Shown: positions 28,917-37,111, counted from the stretch's first letter. The stretch is DNA of 64,000 nt from Streptomyces pyxinicus (GCF_024753135.1 NZ_JANUGP010000007.1:62001-126000), one strand, 5' to 3'. Numbers and translations are program-made. The notes: generated by a model not told the origin, from the sequence alone.

Positions 28917-29353
28917 CCAAGCCCCACCACGGCGACCGGCCGGCTAGCGGGCCGTGGCGGCGTCCGGGCGGCCGGGCGGCCGGGCAGCATCACCCAGCGG
29001 GAGATCGCGAAGGTCACGGGGATGGCCGCGGCCGAGGCCAGGAGGGGGGCGAAGCGGTTGCCGGCGTGCAGGACGTCGACGATGAGCCAGACGCCGGCCG
29101 TGGTCATCAGGAAGTTGGTGGCGTTGGTCAGGGGGAACAGGAGGAACTTCCGCCAGGTGGGCCGGGTCCGGTAGGTGAAGCGGGCGTTCAGGAAGAAGGA
29201 GCCGATCATGCTGAGCACGAACGCCAGGACGTGCGCGGCGAGATACGGGAGCCGGGTGAGGAAGAGCAGGTAAAGGGCGTAGTAGACGGCCGTGTTGACC
29301 ACGCCGACCGCGGCGAACGTGGCGATCTGGCGGGCCAGCGGTCGACTCGGCAT
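28580..29353 (-). CDS. GtrA-family membrane protein with an antisense-overlapping tail
   Basis: The first ~130 residues are a complete GtrA domain: four helices (about 7-27, 33-50, 70-90 and 100-118) with the family motifs FAAVGVVNTAVYYAL and FFLNARFTYR. GtrA proteins help move or flip lipid-linked sugars at the membrane. After SRWVMLPGRP the frame does not stop but runs another ~110 low-complexity residues, antisense to the small membrane-protein gene at 28518. The tail has no domain and is probably a read-on after loss of the original stop. The start is the ATG at 29351-29353. Confidence 0.7.
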   Translation of the reverse strand: MPSRPLARQIATFAAVGVVNTAVYYALYLLFLTRLPYLAAHVLAFVLSMIGSFFLNARFTYRTRPTWRKFLLFPLTNATNFLMTTAGVWLIVDVLHAGNRFAPLLASAAAIPVTFAISRWVMLPGRPAARTPPRPASRPVAVVGLGQPALSQVTAARTAGTGQAVAASSSRRPPGVMRRTGGAKASAVSSPAPMAAPDAYPTTRPPTAISAAAPHSVTRPTRSVSHAIDSAVAAPSRTVSSVTAGCAEAGGAGLQGP

Positions 29354-29441
29354 CGGGGGCTCTTCATCTCGGAGGGGTGGTGGCTGCGGTGTCGATCGTG
29401 GCATATCCGGAGGAGTGCGCGTCGGCCGACGGTACGGCGCC

Positions 29442-29981
29442 TCAGGGGGCGTCGCCCTTGCGGGCGGCGTAGGCGCGGGCCGCGCGCACCCGGTTGCCGC
29501 ACCGCGTCGTGCACCAGCGGCGCGCGCCGTGGGAGCGCAGGAACCAGCGGGCACAGCCCTGGGCCGCGCACTCGGTGAGCTGGCCGGCGTCGGCGCCGGT
29601 GAGCAGGTCGGTGGCGTCCTCGGCGAGCTGGGAGAGCGCGGCGGCGGCCGGGTTGCCGGTGTCCGGTGCGTCGGCCCGGTGGGGGCCGTCGGCGCCCCAG
29701 GCGAGCCGAGGTGTGGCGGGAGCGGCGGCGAGGGCGGTGTTGAGGGTGTTGAGGGCGCCGGGCGGCGGCGGTTCGGCGCCGGACCGGGCCGCGAACAGGG
29801 CGCGCAGCGCCTCGCGCAGGGCGCGGAGCCGGCCGGACTGCCGGCCGTTCAGGGCGACCCGGTCGGACAGCAGGCCGTGCCGGACCAGCCACAGGTGCGC
29901 GGCCTCGGTGTCGCCCAGCAGGTCGACCTGGCCGGGCCTTCGACGTGGCCGCGTGAAACGGGACTTCTGCCTCAGCCGCAA
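29442..29981 (-). pseudogene. CGNR zinc-finger regulator lacking its normal N-terminus
   Basis: The C-terminal half is a clear CGNR zinc finger: CAAQGCARWFLRSHGARRWC, then CGNR. The middle (LLGDTEAAHLWLVRHGLL and the LRALREALRALF helix) fits the ABATE stress-associated domain. Normal members have about 20 residues before this, including a L-D-x-x-N-T strand; here that strand is replaced by KSRFTRPRRRPG, whose codons run antisense through an aminotransferase remnant. No ribosome-binding site precedes the only ATG (29979-29981). The gene was most likely truncated by a rearrangement near 29950, though a shortened protein could still be made. Confidence 0.65.
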
Positions 29982-30150
29982 CGCGGCCGTGCACTGCGGG
30001 GCGCATCAGCTCGCGGGCGAGGCGACAGAGGCCTACGAGGGGGCCGGGCACACCGTCGCCCGGTTCATCGGCTCCGCCGACGACGAGGTGGTCTACACCC
30101 GGAACACCACCGAGGGCATCAGCCTCGTCGCCCACGCGCGCGGTACTTCG
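29959..30150 (+). pseudogene. Fragment of a class V aminotransferase / cysteine desulfurase gene
   Basis: About 60 residues in one frame match the N-terminal region of SufS/NifS-like enzymes: AAVHCGAHQLAGEATEAYEG, then VARFIGSADDEVVYTRNTTE and LVAHARG, equivalent to the well-known block NVHRGVH...ATEAYEGAR...EVVFTRNTTEAINLVA. There is no start, no PLP lysine region and no C-terminal domain. The fragment abuts the truncated CGNR gene on one side and a MerR-type promoter on the other, so it is a remnant of deletion or recombination. Confidence 0.75.
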
Positions 30151-30188
30151 GGGTCTGAGACGGCCTCGCGCCCGGGGCCGCGCCGCGC

Positions 30189-30219
30189 TTGACCTGGAGT
30201 GTGCTCCAACTCCTACGGT
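30189..30219 (+). promoter_or_regulatory. MerR-type promoter with 19-bp spacer
   Basis: TTGACC (30189-30194) and TACGGT (30214-30219) are separated by 19 bp instead of 17. The spacer contains a dyad, TGGAG-TGTG-CTCCA. This is the classic arrangement in which a MerR-family activator twists the DNA to align the two hexamers. The ATG follows 7 nt after TACGGT. Confidence 0.75.
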
Positions 30220-30226
30220 CTTGTGC

Positions 30227-30667
30227 ATGAGCAACGAGCAGAGCACCACACGTGATGAGCGGTTCGCCCACGGCCTGGAGGTCCTGCGGTCCGTGGACGG
30301 GGAGGCCGGGCAGCGGGTCATCGACTCGCTCGCCGACATCAGCCCCGAGCTGGGGCACCAGATCGTGGCCTGGGGCTTCGGCGAGATCTACGCCCGGCCC
30401 GCCCTGGCGCCCCGGGACCGCCAGCTGGTCACCCTCGGCATGCTGACCGCGCTCGGCGGTTGCGAGCCCCAGCTGGAGGTGCACGTCAACGCGGCGCTGA
30501 ACGTGGGGCTGACGCCCGAGGAGATCGTGGAGGCGCTGCTGCACTCGGCCGGGTACTGCGGCTTCCCCAAGGCGCTCAACGCGACGTTCGTCGCGAAGAA
30601 GGTCTTCGCCGAGCGCGGGCTGCTGCCGGTGACCGGGGAGCGGCCGGCGGGTGACGCCTCCGCCTGA
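30227..30667 (+). CDS. Carboxymuconolactone decarboxylase-family protein
   Basis: The 146-residue protein is a CMD/AhpD-like all-helical protein. The family block RDRQLVTLGMLTALGGCEPQLEVHVNAALN is present in essence, with Cys at GGCEPQ and His at LEVHVN, followed by GLTPEEIVEALLHSAGYCGFP. It lacks the CxxC pair of AhpD, so a decarboxylase or lactonase-like role is more likely than peroxidase support, but no substrate is indicated. The ATG at 30227 sits directly downstream of a MerR-type promoter with no ribosome-binding site, so the mRNA is probably leaderless and inducible. Confidence 0.88.
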   Translation: MSNEQSTTRDERFAHGLEVLRSVDGEAGQRVIDSLADISPELGHQIVAWGFGEIYARPALAPRDRQLVTLGMLTALGGCEPQLEVHVNAALNVGLTPEEIVEALLHSAGYCGFPKALNATFVAKKVFAERGLLPVTGERPAGDASA

Positions 30668-30687
30668 GCGGCACGTAGGCTCGGGGC

Positions 30688-30930
30688 ATGCAGGGGTTGC
30701 CGCCGTACGTCGTCGTGTTCGGTTTCTTCGCCGTCGCGCTCGGGCTGCTCACCTGGCTCGCCCGCGCGATACGGCGCCGGGGCGGGATGAGCGGGGCGCC
30801 GGCGGCCTACGAGGAGGCGTTCCGGGCCTACGGTCACGCCGCTTACCAGGAAATTCAGGCCGAGGCCGAGCGCCTGTCCCCCGCCGAGTCGCCCGACGGG
30901 CCCCGCCGCTGGCCCCGGAGGGCACGGTGA
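30688..30930 (+). CDS. Small single-helix membrane protein
   Basis: The 80-residue protein has one helix at about 7-28 followed by an acidic amphipathic segment (AYEEAFRAYGHAAYQEIQAEAE). No family is recognised. TAGGCT lies 6 nt before the ATG and there is no ribosome-binding site, so the mRNA should be leaderless. Its stop overlaps the next start (GTGA), which links it to the DUF6314-like gene. Confidence 0.7.
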   Translation: MQGLPPYVVVFGFFAVALGLLTWLARAIRRRGGMSGAPAAYEEAFRAYGHAAYQEIQAEAERLSPAESPDGPRRWPRRAR

Positions 30931-31409
30931 CAGAGGGCACGGTGACGGAGCGCGTGGTGACGGACGAGGTGTGGCCGGTGTCCGACGTGCTGGCGTTCCT
31001 GGCGGGGCGGTGGCGCGTCGAGCGGGACGTCCGGGATCTGGCGAGCGGGGACGAGGGACGCTTCGAGGGGGTGACCGTCTTCGGGGCGCTGGCGGGCGGC
31101 GGGCTGCTGCACGAGGAGTCCGGCACGTTCCGCTGGCAGGGGGTGGCCCGGCCGGCGACCCGGACCCTGCGGTTCCTGCCCGGGCGGGCGCCGGGGACGG
31201 CCGACGTGCGGTTCGCGGACGGACGGCACTTCCACGAGCTGGACCTCTCCGCGGGCCGCTTCCTCGCCGACCACCCCTGCGCGGCCGACCTCTACCGCGG
31301 CGAGTTCACCGTCTGCGACGCCGGCCGCTGGCGCTCGGTGTGGCGGGTCGGCGGACCGGCGAAGGACCTGGTGCTGACGACGTCGTACGTCCGCGAGGAC
31401 GCCCTCTAG
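30927..31409 (+). CDS. DUF6314-like lipocalin-type protein
   Basis: The 160-residue protein is rich in beta strands and has the features FLAGRWRVERDVRD at the start and DHPCAADLYRGEFTV and WRVGGPAKDLVLTTSY at the end. I recognise this as the DUF6314 family, whose function is not known to me. The GTG at 30927 overlaps the preceding stop by four bases. Two further GTG codons shortly downstream are possible starts. Confidence 0.7.
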   Translation: MTEGTVTERVVTDEVWPVSDVLAFLAGRWRVERDVRDLASGDEGRFEGVTVFGALAGGGLLHEESGTFRWQGVARPATRTLRFLPGRAPGTADVRFADGRHFHELDLSAGRFLADHPCAADLYRGEFTVCDAGRWRSVWRVGGPAKDLVLTTSYVREDAL

Positions 31410-31412
31410 GCA

Positions 31413-32006
31413 TCAGGTACGGGAGCGCTGCGCGGGTATGCCGTCCAGGCACAGGTTCCAGCGGCCCGCGCGGCCGGTGACCGTGGTCGCGGACAGCGGG
31501 CGGACGTCGATGTTCCAGTAGCTCGCGGGCGGCGCCTTCAGGGCGTAGACCAGGGCCGCGCGGATCACCGACGGCTCGGCGACCGCCACGATCCGGCCGG
31601 TGTCGTCCCCGGGGCGCGTGTCGAGCCAGCCGCCCACCCGGGAGATGAAGGCCAGCAGGGACTCACCGCCGTGCGGGACGGCTCGCGGGTCGGCGAGCCA
31701 GGCGTCCACCGCGTCCGGCTCCCGGGCCATCGCCTCGCCCAGGGTCAGCCCGCGCCAGCGGCCCATGTCACAGTCGCGCAGGGCCAGTTGGGCCAACGGG
31801 GCGTACCCCAGGGCGTCGCCGGTGGCCCGGCTGCGCGGGGTCGGCGAACAGTAGCGCAACTCGGCCGCCGCCAGGGGCAGCAGCCCGCCCACGACCTGTT
31901 GCACCTCGTCCCACCCCGCCTGGTCCAGCGGCCGGTCGTCCTCGAAGCGTTCGGCGAGCAGCGGGGCACCGCGCGCGGCGGCGACGAACGTCACCCTCAG
32001 TGGCAT
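31413..32006 (-). CDS. Histidine-phosphatase-fold protein without the catalytic histidines
   Basis: The 197-residue protein follows the phosphoglycerate-mutase-like fold: the start strand, then ELRYCSPTPRSRATGDAL, CDMGRWRGLTLGEAMA, HGGESLLAFISRV and IVAVAEPSVIRAAL. The catalytic RHG motif is replaced by AARG-like VAAARGA, and the second histidine (usually SHGGxIR) is replaced by Glu in EPSVIR. It is therefore probably not a phosphatase but a binding or regulatory relative. The ATG is at 32004-32006. It ends 3 nt from the convergent DUF6314-like gene. Confidence 0.8.
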   Translation of the reverse strand: MPLRVTFVAAARGAPLLAERFEDDRPLDQAGWDEVQQVVGGLLPLAAAELRYCSPTPRSRATGDALGYAPLAQLALRDCDMGRWRGLTLGEAMAREPDAVDAWLADPRAVPHGGESLLAFISRVGGWLDTRPGDDTGRIVAVAEPSVIRAALVYALKAPPASYWNIDVRPLSATTVTGRAGRWNLCLDGIPAQRSRT

Positions 32007-32141
32007 GCGGTGATGGTGTGCCGCCCGGGTGCCCAGGTCAAGAGCTGCCGCCTGTGAGCTACCGGCGGTACGCGGTCACGCACACGGGCGGACACCCCGC
32101 CCGGCACCTCCGGCCGCGTTCGGCGTCCGCACAAGGGCCGC

Positions 32142-33578
32142 TCACAGCATCTCGTCGCAAGCCGCCCGCAGCCGTCGTACCCCCTCCGTGATCTCCCCGG
32201 GGCCGGCGACCGCCGCGAAGCTCAGGCGGAGGTGGGCGGCCGGGGGTTCGGCGCTGAAGTAGGGGCGGCCGGGGGTGAGGGCGACGCCGGTGCGCAGGGC
32301 GGCGGCGGCCATGGCCGTGTCGTCGGTGCCGTCGGGCAGGCGCAGCCAGAGGTGGTAGCCACCGGACGGCACGTGCGGCAGGGCCAGTTCGGGCAGCCGG
32401 GCCGCGAGGGCGCCGGTCATGGTGTCCCGGCGGGCCTTCAACTCGACTGAGAGGGCGCGCAGATGGCGGGGCCAGGCCGGGGAGCCGACCAGTTCCAGGG
32501 CGGCCTCCTGGAGCGGGCGGGGCACGAAGAAGCTGTCCACGACCTGGATGGCGCGCAGCCGTTCCAGCACCGGGCCGCGCGCGGCGAGGGCGCACACCCG
32601 GAAGCTGGGCGAGGTCGCCTTGGTGAGCGAGCCGACGTGCACGACCACGCCGTCCGGGTCGTCGGCGGCCAGCGGCCGGGGCAGCGGGCCCGCGTCGGCG
32701 TGCACCAGGCGCCGTACGAAGTCGTCCTCGACGACGAACGCGCCGGCCTCGCGGGCGATCCGCAGCACCTCGGCGCGCCGGGTGGGGGCGAGCACGGCGC
32801 CGGTCGGGTTCTGGAACAGCGGCTGGCAGACGAACACCCGGGCGCCGCTGGCCCGGAAGGCGTCGGCCAGCAGACCGGGCCGTACCCCGTCGGCGTCCAC
32901 CGGGACCGGGACCGGGCGCAGGCCGGCCGCTCGGGCGAGGGCGAGCATGCCCGGGTAGGTGGGCGACTCGACCAGGACGGGGGCGCCGGGCGGGGCGAGA
33001 GCGCGCAGGGCGGTGGCCAGCGCGGCCTGGCCGCCCGCCGCGATCAGCACCTCGGCGGCCGTCACGGCGCCGCCGATGTCGCGCGCGAACCACTCCCGCA
33101 GTTCCGGCAGCCCTTCCAGCGGGGGCCTCCCCCAGGCACCCGGCCGCCGCCCGGCACGGGCCAGCGCGGCGGCCATGGCCCGCTCCGGCTGTAGCGAGGG
33201 GTGCGGATAGCCGCCGTTGAACTCCAGTACCCCCGGCGGCGGGGCGGCCAGCGAGACGGTGACCCCGGAGGCGTCGACGGTGCGCGGTACGAGGTCGGCG
33301 GCGCCGTCGGCGCTCAGCGCGACCTCCTGCCAGGAGGTGTCGCCGGCCGGGGTGGGGGTGTCCGGGCGCGGGTCGGCCCGGAAGGCGCCGGCGCCGGGCC
33401 GGGTCACCACCAGCCCCTCGGCGGAGAGCTGGGCGAGGGCCCGGGAGACGGTCACCGGACTCACGCGGAACCGTTCGACCAGTGCTCGGCTCGACGGCAG
33501 CTTTCCTCCGGGTGAGTAGCGGTTCAGGTCCCGGCGGAGCTGTTCCGCCAGTTCGCCCACGCTGCTACGCTCGTTCAT
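32142..33578 (-). CDS. MocR-type regulator (GntR DNA-binding plus aminotransferase-like domain)
   Basis: The 478-residue protein has an N-terminal GntR winged helix (LPSSRALVERFRVSPVTVSR, about 27-46) fused to a fold-type I aminotransferase domain. PLP-site features are GGQAALATALRAL, SPTYPG, QNPTGAVLAPTRR and the Lys in VGSLTKATSPSFR. MocR proteins sense PLP or amino compounds and usually control a neighbouring divergent gene. Here that is an EamA exporter, and the two ATG codons overlap by two bases on opposite strands. TATTGT lies 8 nt before the ATG, so its mRNA is likely leaderless. Confidence 0.88.
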   Translation of the reverse strand: MNERSSVGELAEQLRRDLNRYSPGGKLPSSRALVERFRVSPVTVSRALAQLSAEGLVVTRPGAGAFRADPRPDTPTPAGDTSWQEVALSADGAADLVPRTVDASGVTVSLAAPPPGVLEFNGGYPHPSLQPERAMAAALARAGRRPGAWGRPPLEGLPELREWFARDIGGAVTAAEVLIAAGGQAALATALRALAPPGAPVLVESPTYPGMLALARAAGLRPVPVPVDADGVRPGLLADAFRASGARVFVCQPLFQNPTGAVLAPTRRAEVLRIAREAGAFVVEDDFVRRLVHADAGPLPRPLAADDPDGVVVHVGSLTKATSPSFRVCALAARGPVLERLRAIQVVDSFFVPRPLQEAALELVGSPAWPRHLRALSVELKARRDTMTGALAARLPELALPHVPSGGYHLWLRLPDGTDDTAMAAAALRTGVALTPGRPYFSAEPPAAHLRLSFAAVAGPGEITEGVRRLRAACDEML

Positions 33579-33600
33579 GAAGACTGACAATAGCGCTACT
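33576..33600. promoter_or_regulatory. Shared start/operator region of the mocR-eamA pair
   Basis: CATG at 33576-33579 contains the start codons of both divergent genes. The palindrome TAGCGCTA (33591-33598) lies 13 bp inside the eamA reading frame and upstream of mocR. It is a candidate MocR site. Confidence 0.45.
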
Positions 33601-34488
33601 CTGCCGACCTCGATAGCGGTCACCGCCCCGCGCGAGCGCCGGACGCTCGGCACCGGGCTGGCCGCCCTGGGTGTCGCCTCCTTCTCGCTGACCTTCCCGG
33701 CCACCGCCTGGGGTCTGGAGAGCTTCGGCCCCTGGTCGCTGGTGACAGTGCGCAGCGCGCTGGCCGCGCTCGTCGCCGGCGGCTGTCTGCTCGCCCTGCG
33801 CGTGCCGCTGCCCGAGCGGCGGCATCTGCCGGGGCTCGCGGTCGTCGCCCTGGGCACGGTGCTGGGCTTCCCGCTGCTGACCACGCTCGCCCTGGAGACC
33901 TCCAGCACCGCGCACGCGGCCGTGGTGGTGGGCCTGCTGCCGCTGACCACGGCCGCCTGCTCGGCGCTGCGCACGGGCCACCGGCCCTCGCGCCGGTTCT
34001 GGACGGCGGCGACGGCGGGCGCGGCGGCCGTGCTCGCCTTCACCGTGGCGCAGAGCGGCGGCGCGCTCACGGCCGCCGACGGCTGTCTGTTCGGCGCCCT
34101 GCTGGTCTGCGCGGCCGGCTACACCGAGGGCGGCCGGCTGGCCGGGGTGATGCCGGGCTGGCAGGTGATCGGCTGGGCGCTGGTGCTGTGCCTGCCGCTG
34201 AGCCTGCCGGGCGCGGCGGTGGCGCTGGCGTACGAGCCGGCGCACCTCACCGGGCATGGCGTCGCCGGTCTGCTGTGGGTGGCGCTGGGCTCGCAGTTCC
34301 TCGGTCTGGTCGTCTGGTACCGGGGCCTGGCGGCCGTCGGCATCCCGCGCGCCAGCCAGTTGCAGTTGGCTCAGCCGCTGCTCACACTGGTGTGGTCGGC
34401 GCTGCTGCTGGGCGAGCACTTCACGGCGGCCGCTCCCGTGACCGCCGTCGCCGTGCTCGTGTGCATCGCCGTCACTCAGCGGTCGTGA
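33577..34488 (+). CDS. EamA-family metabolite exporter
   Basis: The 303-residue membrane protein has about ten helices in two EamA halves (about 25-150 and 165-300). It resembles RhtA/YdcZ-type exporters, which expel amino acids or related metabolites. The first half carries FSLTFPATAWGLESFGPWSL, a typical EamA entry segment. The ATG at 33577 overlaps the start codon of the divergent mocR, so either the mRNA is leaderless or a later start is used. Control by the neighbouring MocR protein is expected from the arrangement. Confidence 0.85.
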   Translation: MKTDNSATLPTSIAVTAPRERRTLGTGLAALGVASFSLTFPATAWGLESFGPWSLVTVRSALAALVAGGCLLALRVPLPERRHLPGLAVVALGTVLGFPLLTTLALETSSTAHAAVVVGLLPLTTAACSALRTGHRPSRRFWTAATAGAAAVLAFTVAQSGGALTAADGCLFGALLVCAAGYTEGGRLAGVMPGWQVIGWALVLCLPLSLPGAAVALAYEPAHLTGHGVAGLLWVALGSQFLGLVVWYRGLAAVGIPRASQLQLAQPLLTLVWSALLLGEHFTAAAPVTAVAVLVCIAVTQRS

Positions 34489-34506
34489 TCGTGAGGAGGG
34501 CCCCAG

Positions 34507-34719
34507 ATGCGCGCGTCCAAGGGCGACCACCTGGTTCAGCACGGCCGGGTGGTCGGTCAGCACGACCAGGTCTCCGAAGTGGTCGAGGTGATGGGGCAGG
34601 AGGGAAGTCCGCCCTACCGGGTCCGGTTCGAGGACGGGCACGAGGCGATCATGTCCCCGGGACCCGACTGCCAGGTCAGGCACCAGGACATCAGGTACCA
34701 GGACCGGCGGGAGCCCTGA
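34507..34719 (+). CDS. DUF1918-family protein
   Basis: The 70-residue protein matches DUF1918: it starts with a KGDHLVQHGRVVGQHDQVSEVVEV strand set and ends with PYRVRFEDGHEAIMSPGPD. The fold is a small SH3-like barrel; the function is not known. AGGAGG lies 7 nt before the ATG. It follows eamA by 18 nt. Confidence 0.85.
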   Translation: MRASKGDHLVQHGRVVGQHDQVSEVVEVMGQEGSPPYRVRFEDGHEAIMSPGPDCQVRHQDIRYQDRREP

Positions 34720-34738
34720 GCCGGGGTGGCTGAGCCGA

Positions 34739-35983
34739 TCACCGGTAGTGGTCGGCGGCCACCCGTGCCATCGCCCCCACCGGGTCCTCCGCGACGTCCT
34801 TGGCGGCGAAGAACACGTGCCCGTCCACCTCGGGCCGGCGGGCGGCGAGCGTGAGGTGCCGGGACAGCTCGACCGGGTCCTGCCAGGCCGACGGCTCGTC
34901 GGCCGCCCCCGCCTTGTACAGCGCCTCGCCGACGTACAGCCGGGTACCGGTGCCGCTGACGGTGTCGGCCCACCAGTCGACCAGGGTCGCGTAGTCCGCG
35001 TCGGCGTCGCCGATGTGCCAGTACAGCTGGGGCACGACGTAGTCGATCCAGTGCTTCCTGACCCAGGTACGGGTGTCCGCGTACAGATCGTCGTACGTCT
35101 GGACGCCCGCCCGGGTGTCCGAGCCGCGCGCGTCGGACGAGGCGTTGCGCCACACCCCGAAGGGGCTGATCCCGAAGGGGGTGCCGGGCCGTACCCGTGC
35201 GACGCCGGCGGCGGTCTCCCGCACCAGTCGGTCGATGTTGTCCCGCCGCCAGGCGGCCCGGCTGGTGAAGGCGTCTCCGTGGCGGTCGTAGGCCTCGTCG
35301 TCGTCGAAGGTCTGGCCGTCCTCCGGGTAGGGGTAGAAGTAGTCGTCGAAGTGGACGCCGTCGACCGGGTAGCGGGCGACCGCGTCGAGCATCGCCCGCT
35401 GGACGAAGGCCCGCACCTCGGGCAGGCCGGGGTTGTAGTGGAGCCGGCCGCCGTAGGACACCACCCAGTCGGGGTGCGCGCGGGCGGGGTGGGAGGCGGC
35501 GAGCCGGTCCGGGTCGGTGTGGTTCGCGATCCGGTACGGGTTGAACCAGGCGTGCAGTGCCAGGCCCCGGGCGTGCGCCTCCGCGACGGCGGTGCCGAGC
35601 GGGTCCCAGCCGGGGTCCTCGCCCTGGGTGCCGGACAGGTACGCGCACCACGGCTCGTACGGCGAGGGCCACAGGGCGTCGGCGGTGGGGCGGACCTGGA
35701 GGAAGACCGTGTTCAGCCGGCGGCGGACGGCCCGGTCGAGGTGGGCGGTCAGCTCCGCGCGCTGGGCGGCCGGGGCGAGGCCGGGCCGGGAGGGCCAGTC
35801 GCGGTTGAGGACGGTCGCGAGCCAGACGCCCCGCATCCCGGTCCCGCCGGGCGTCCCCGCGAGGCCGCCGGGAGCGGCCGCCGTGACCGGCCGCTCCGGG
35901 AGCGCGGTCGGGAAGCCGGGGGCCGCCGTGCCGAGCGCCGAGAGGGCGGTGAGGGTGAAGGCCCGCCGGGTCATCCGCGTCAT
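34739..35983 (-). CDS. Secreted glycoside hydrolase-like protein (GHL10/DUF187)
   Basis: The 414-residue protein has a Tat-type leader (MTRRAFTLTALSALG). The mature part begins with MRGVWLATVLNRDWPS and is a TIM-barrel GHL10 domain with the blocks FLQVRPTADALWPS, HAWFNPYR, DGVHFDDYFYPYP, FGISPFGVWRN and VVPQLYWHIG. The acidic pair in HFDDYFYP is a plausible catalytic site. Family members act on cell-wall or capsular polysaccharides; the substrate is unknown. I chose the ATG at 35981-35983; a second ATG three codons later is equally possible. Confidence 0.85.
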   Translation of the reverse strand: MTRMTRRAFTLTALSALGTAAPGFPTALPERPVTAAAPGGLAGTPGGTGMRGVWLATVLNRDWPSRPGLAPAAQRAELTAHLDRAVRRRLNTVFLQVRPTADALWPSPYEPWCAYLSGTQGEDPGWDPLGTAVAEAHARGLALHAWFNPYRIANHTDPDRLAASHPARAHPDWVVSYGGRLHYNPGLPEVRAFVQRAMLDAVARYPVDGVHFDDYFYPYPEDGQTFDDDEAYDRHGDAFTSRAAWRRDNIDRLVRETAAGVARVRPGTPFGISPFGVWRNASSDARGSDTRAGVQTYDDLYADTRTWVRKHWIDYVVPQLYWHIGDADADYATLVDWWADTVSGTGTRLYVGEALYKAGAADEPSAWQDPVELSRHLTLAARRPEVDGHVFFAAKDVAEDPVGAMARVAADHYR

Positions 35984-36153
35984 CCGCGCACCGCCTACCC
36001 TCCGGATCCGCCGGGTCACGGATCGTTCCGCGGCCAAGAATGCCTCGCCCCGCGCGATCGATCATCGATACTTGGCGGTAACGTGCACGATCGGAGCAGG
36101 CGCCGCACCCGGAGGTCTGCCAGCGAGCCGGAGAATCCAGCGAAGGGGACGAT

Positions 36154-37029
36154 GTGACGGGCATCCCAGGGGGAGACATTGCGCGCGTCGGAGTCGTGGG
36201 CTGCGGCCAGATGGGCGCGGGCATCGCCGAGGTGTGCGCCCGCGCCGGCCTGGACGTGAAGGTCGCCGAGACCACCGGCGAGGCTCTGGAGTACGGCCGT
36301 ACCCGGCTGTTCAGCTCCCTGGCCAAGGCCGCCGAGCGCGGCAAGATCAGCGAGGCGGAGCGGGACGCCACCCAGGCGCGGCTCGGCTTCACCACCGACC
36401 TGGGCGAGTTCGCCGACCGGGATCTGGTGATCGAGGCCGTCGTGGAGAACGAGCAGGTCAAGACGGAGATCTTCCAGGTCCTGGACCAGGTCGTGACCCG
36501 TCCCGACGCGATCCTGGCGTCCAACACCTCCTCGATCCCGCTGGTGAAGCTGGCGGTCACCACCTCCCGCCCCGACCACGTGGTCGGCATCCACTTCTTC
36601 AACCCGGCCCCGGTGCAGCGGCTGGTCGAGCTGATCCCGGCGCTCACCACCTCCGAGGGCACGCTCAGCCGCGCCCAGGTCTTCGCCGAGAAGGTGCTGG
36701 GCAAGCACGCCATCCGCGCCCAGGACCGCTCCGGGTTCGTGGTGAACGCGCTGCTGGTGCCCTACCTGCTGTCCGCGATCCGAATGTTCGAGTCGGGCAT
36801 CGCCAGCCGCGAGGACATCGACAACGGCATGGAGATGGGCTGCGCGCACCCGATGGGCCCGCTCCGGCTCTCCGACCTGATCGGTCTGGACACGATCGTC
36901 TCCATCGCCAACTCGATGTACGCCGAGTACAAGGAGCCGCTGTACGCCGCTCCCCCGCTGCTCCAGCGCATGGTCGAGGCGGGGCGGCTGGGCCGGAAGA
37001 CCGGCTCGGGCTTCTACAGCTACGCCTGA
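36154..37029 (+). CDS. 3-hydroxybutyryl-CoA dehydrogenase
   Basis: The 291-residue enzyme interconverts 3-hydroxyacyl-CoA and acetoacetyl-CoA with NAD(P). The dinucleotide loop is GVVGCGQMGAGIAE (13-26). The 3HCDH signature is split over HFFNPAPVQRLVELI and the C-terminal GxGFYSY end (TGSGFYSYA), with the catalytic His in VGIHFFNP. The GTG at 36154-36156 has AAGGGGA upstream. It stands alone, bounded by a divergent GHL10 gene and a strong terminator. The role could be butyryl-CoA supply for polyketides or beta-oxidation. Confidence 0.92.
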   Translation: MTGIPGGDIARVGVVGCGQMGAGIAEVCARAGLDVKVAETTGEALEYGRTRLFSSLAKAAERGKISEAERDATQARLGFTTDLGEFADRDLVIEAVVENEQVKTEIFQVLDQVVTRPDAILASNTSSIPLVKLAVTTSRPDHVVGIHFFNPAPVQRLVELIPALTTSEGTLSRAQVFAEKVLGKHAIRAQDRSGFVVNALLVPYLLSAIRMFESGIASREDIDNGMEMGCAHPMGPLRLSDLIGLDTIVSIANSMYAEYKEPLYAAPPLLQRMVEAGRLGRKTGSGFYSYA

Positions 37030-37073
37030 TCGTCCGGCGGTCACCGCCTTCCCTCACGCAGAGCGACGCTCGC

Positions 37074-37111
37074 GGGCCCGGCACCGTAAACGGAGCCGGG
37101 CCCGTTCGTTT
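37074..37111 (+). terminator. Rho-independent-like terminator
   Basis: GGGCCCGGC (37074-37082) and GCCGGGCCC (37095-37103) form a perfect 9-bp stem, followed by GTTCGTTT. It lies 45 nt after the dehydrogenase stop. Confidence 0.85.

Noticed and set aside
29442..30667. Mobile element at the broken-gene junction
   Set aside because: No transposase, integrase, tRNA or target-site duplication is visible; a simple rearrangement explains the two partial genes.
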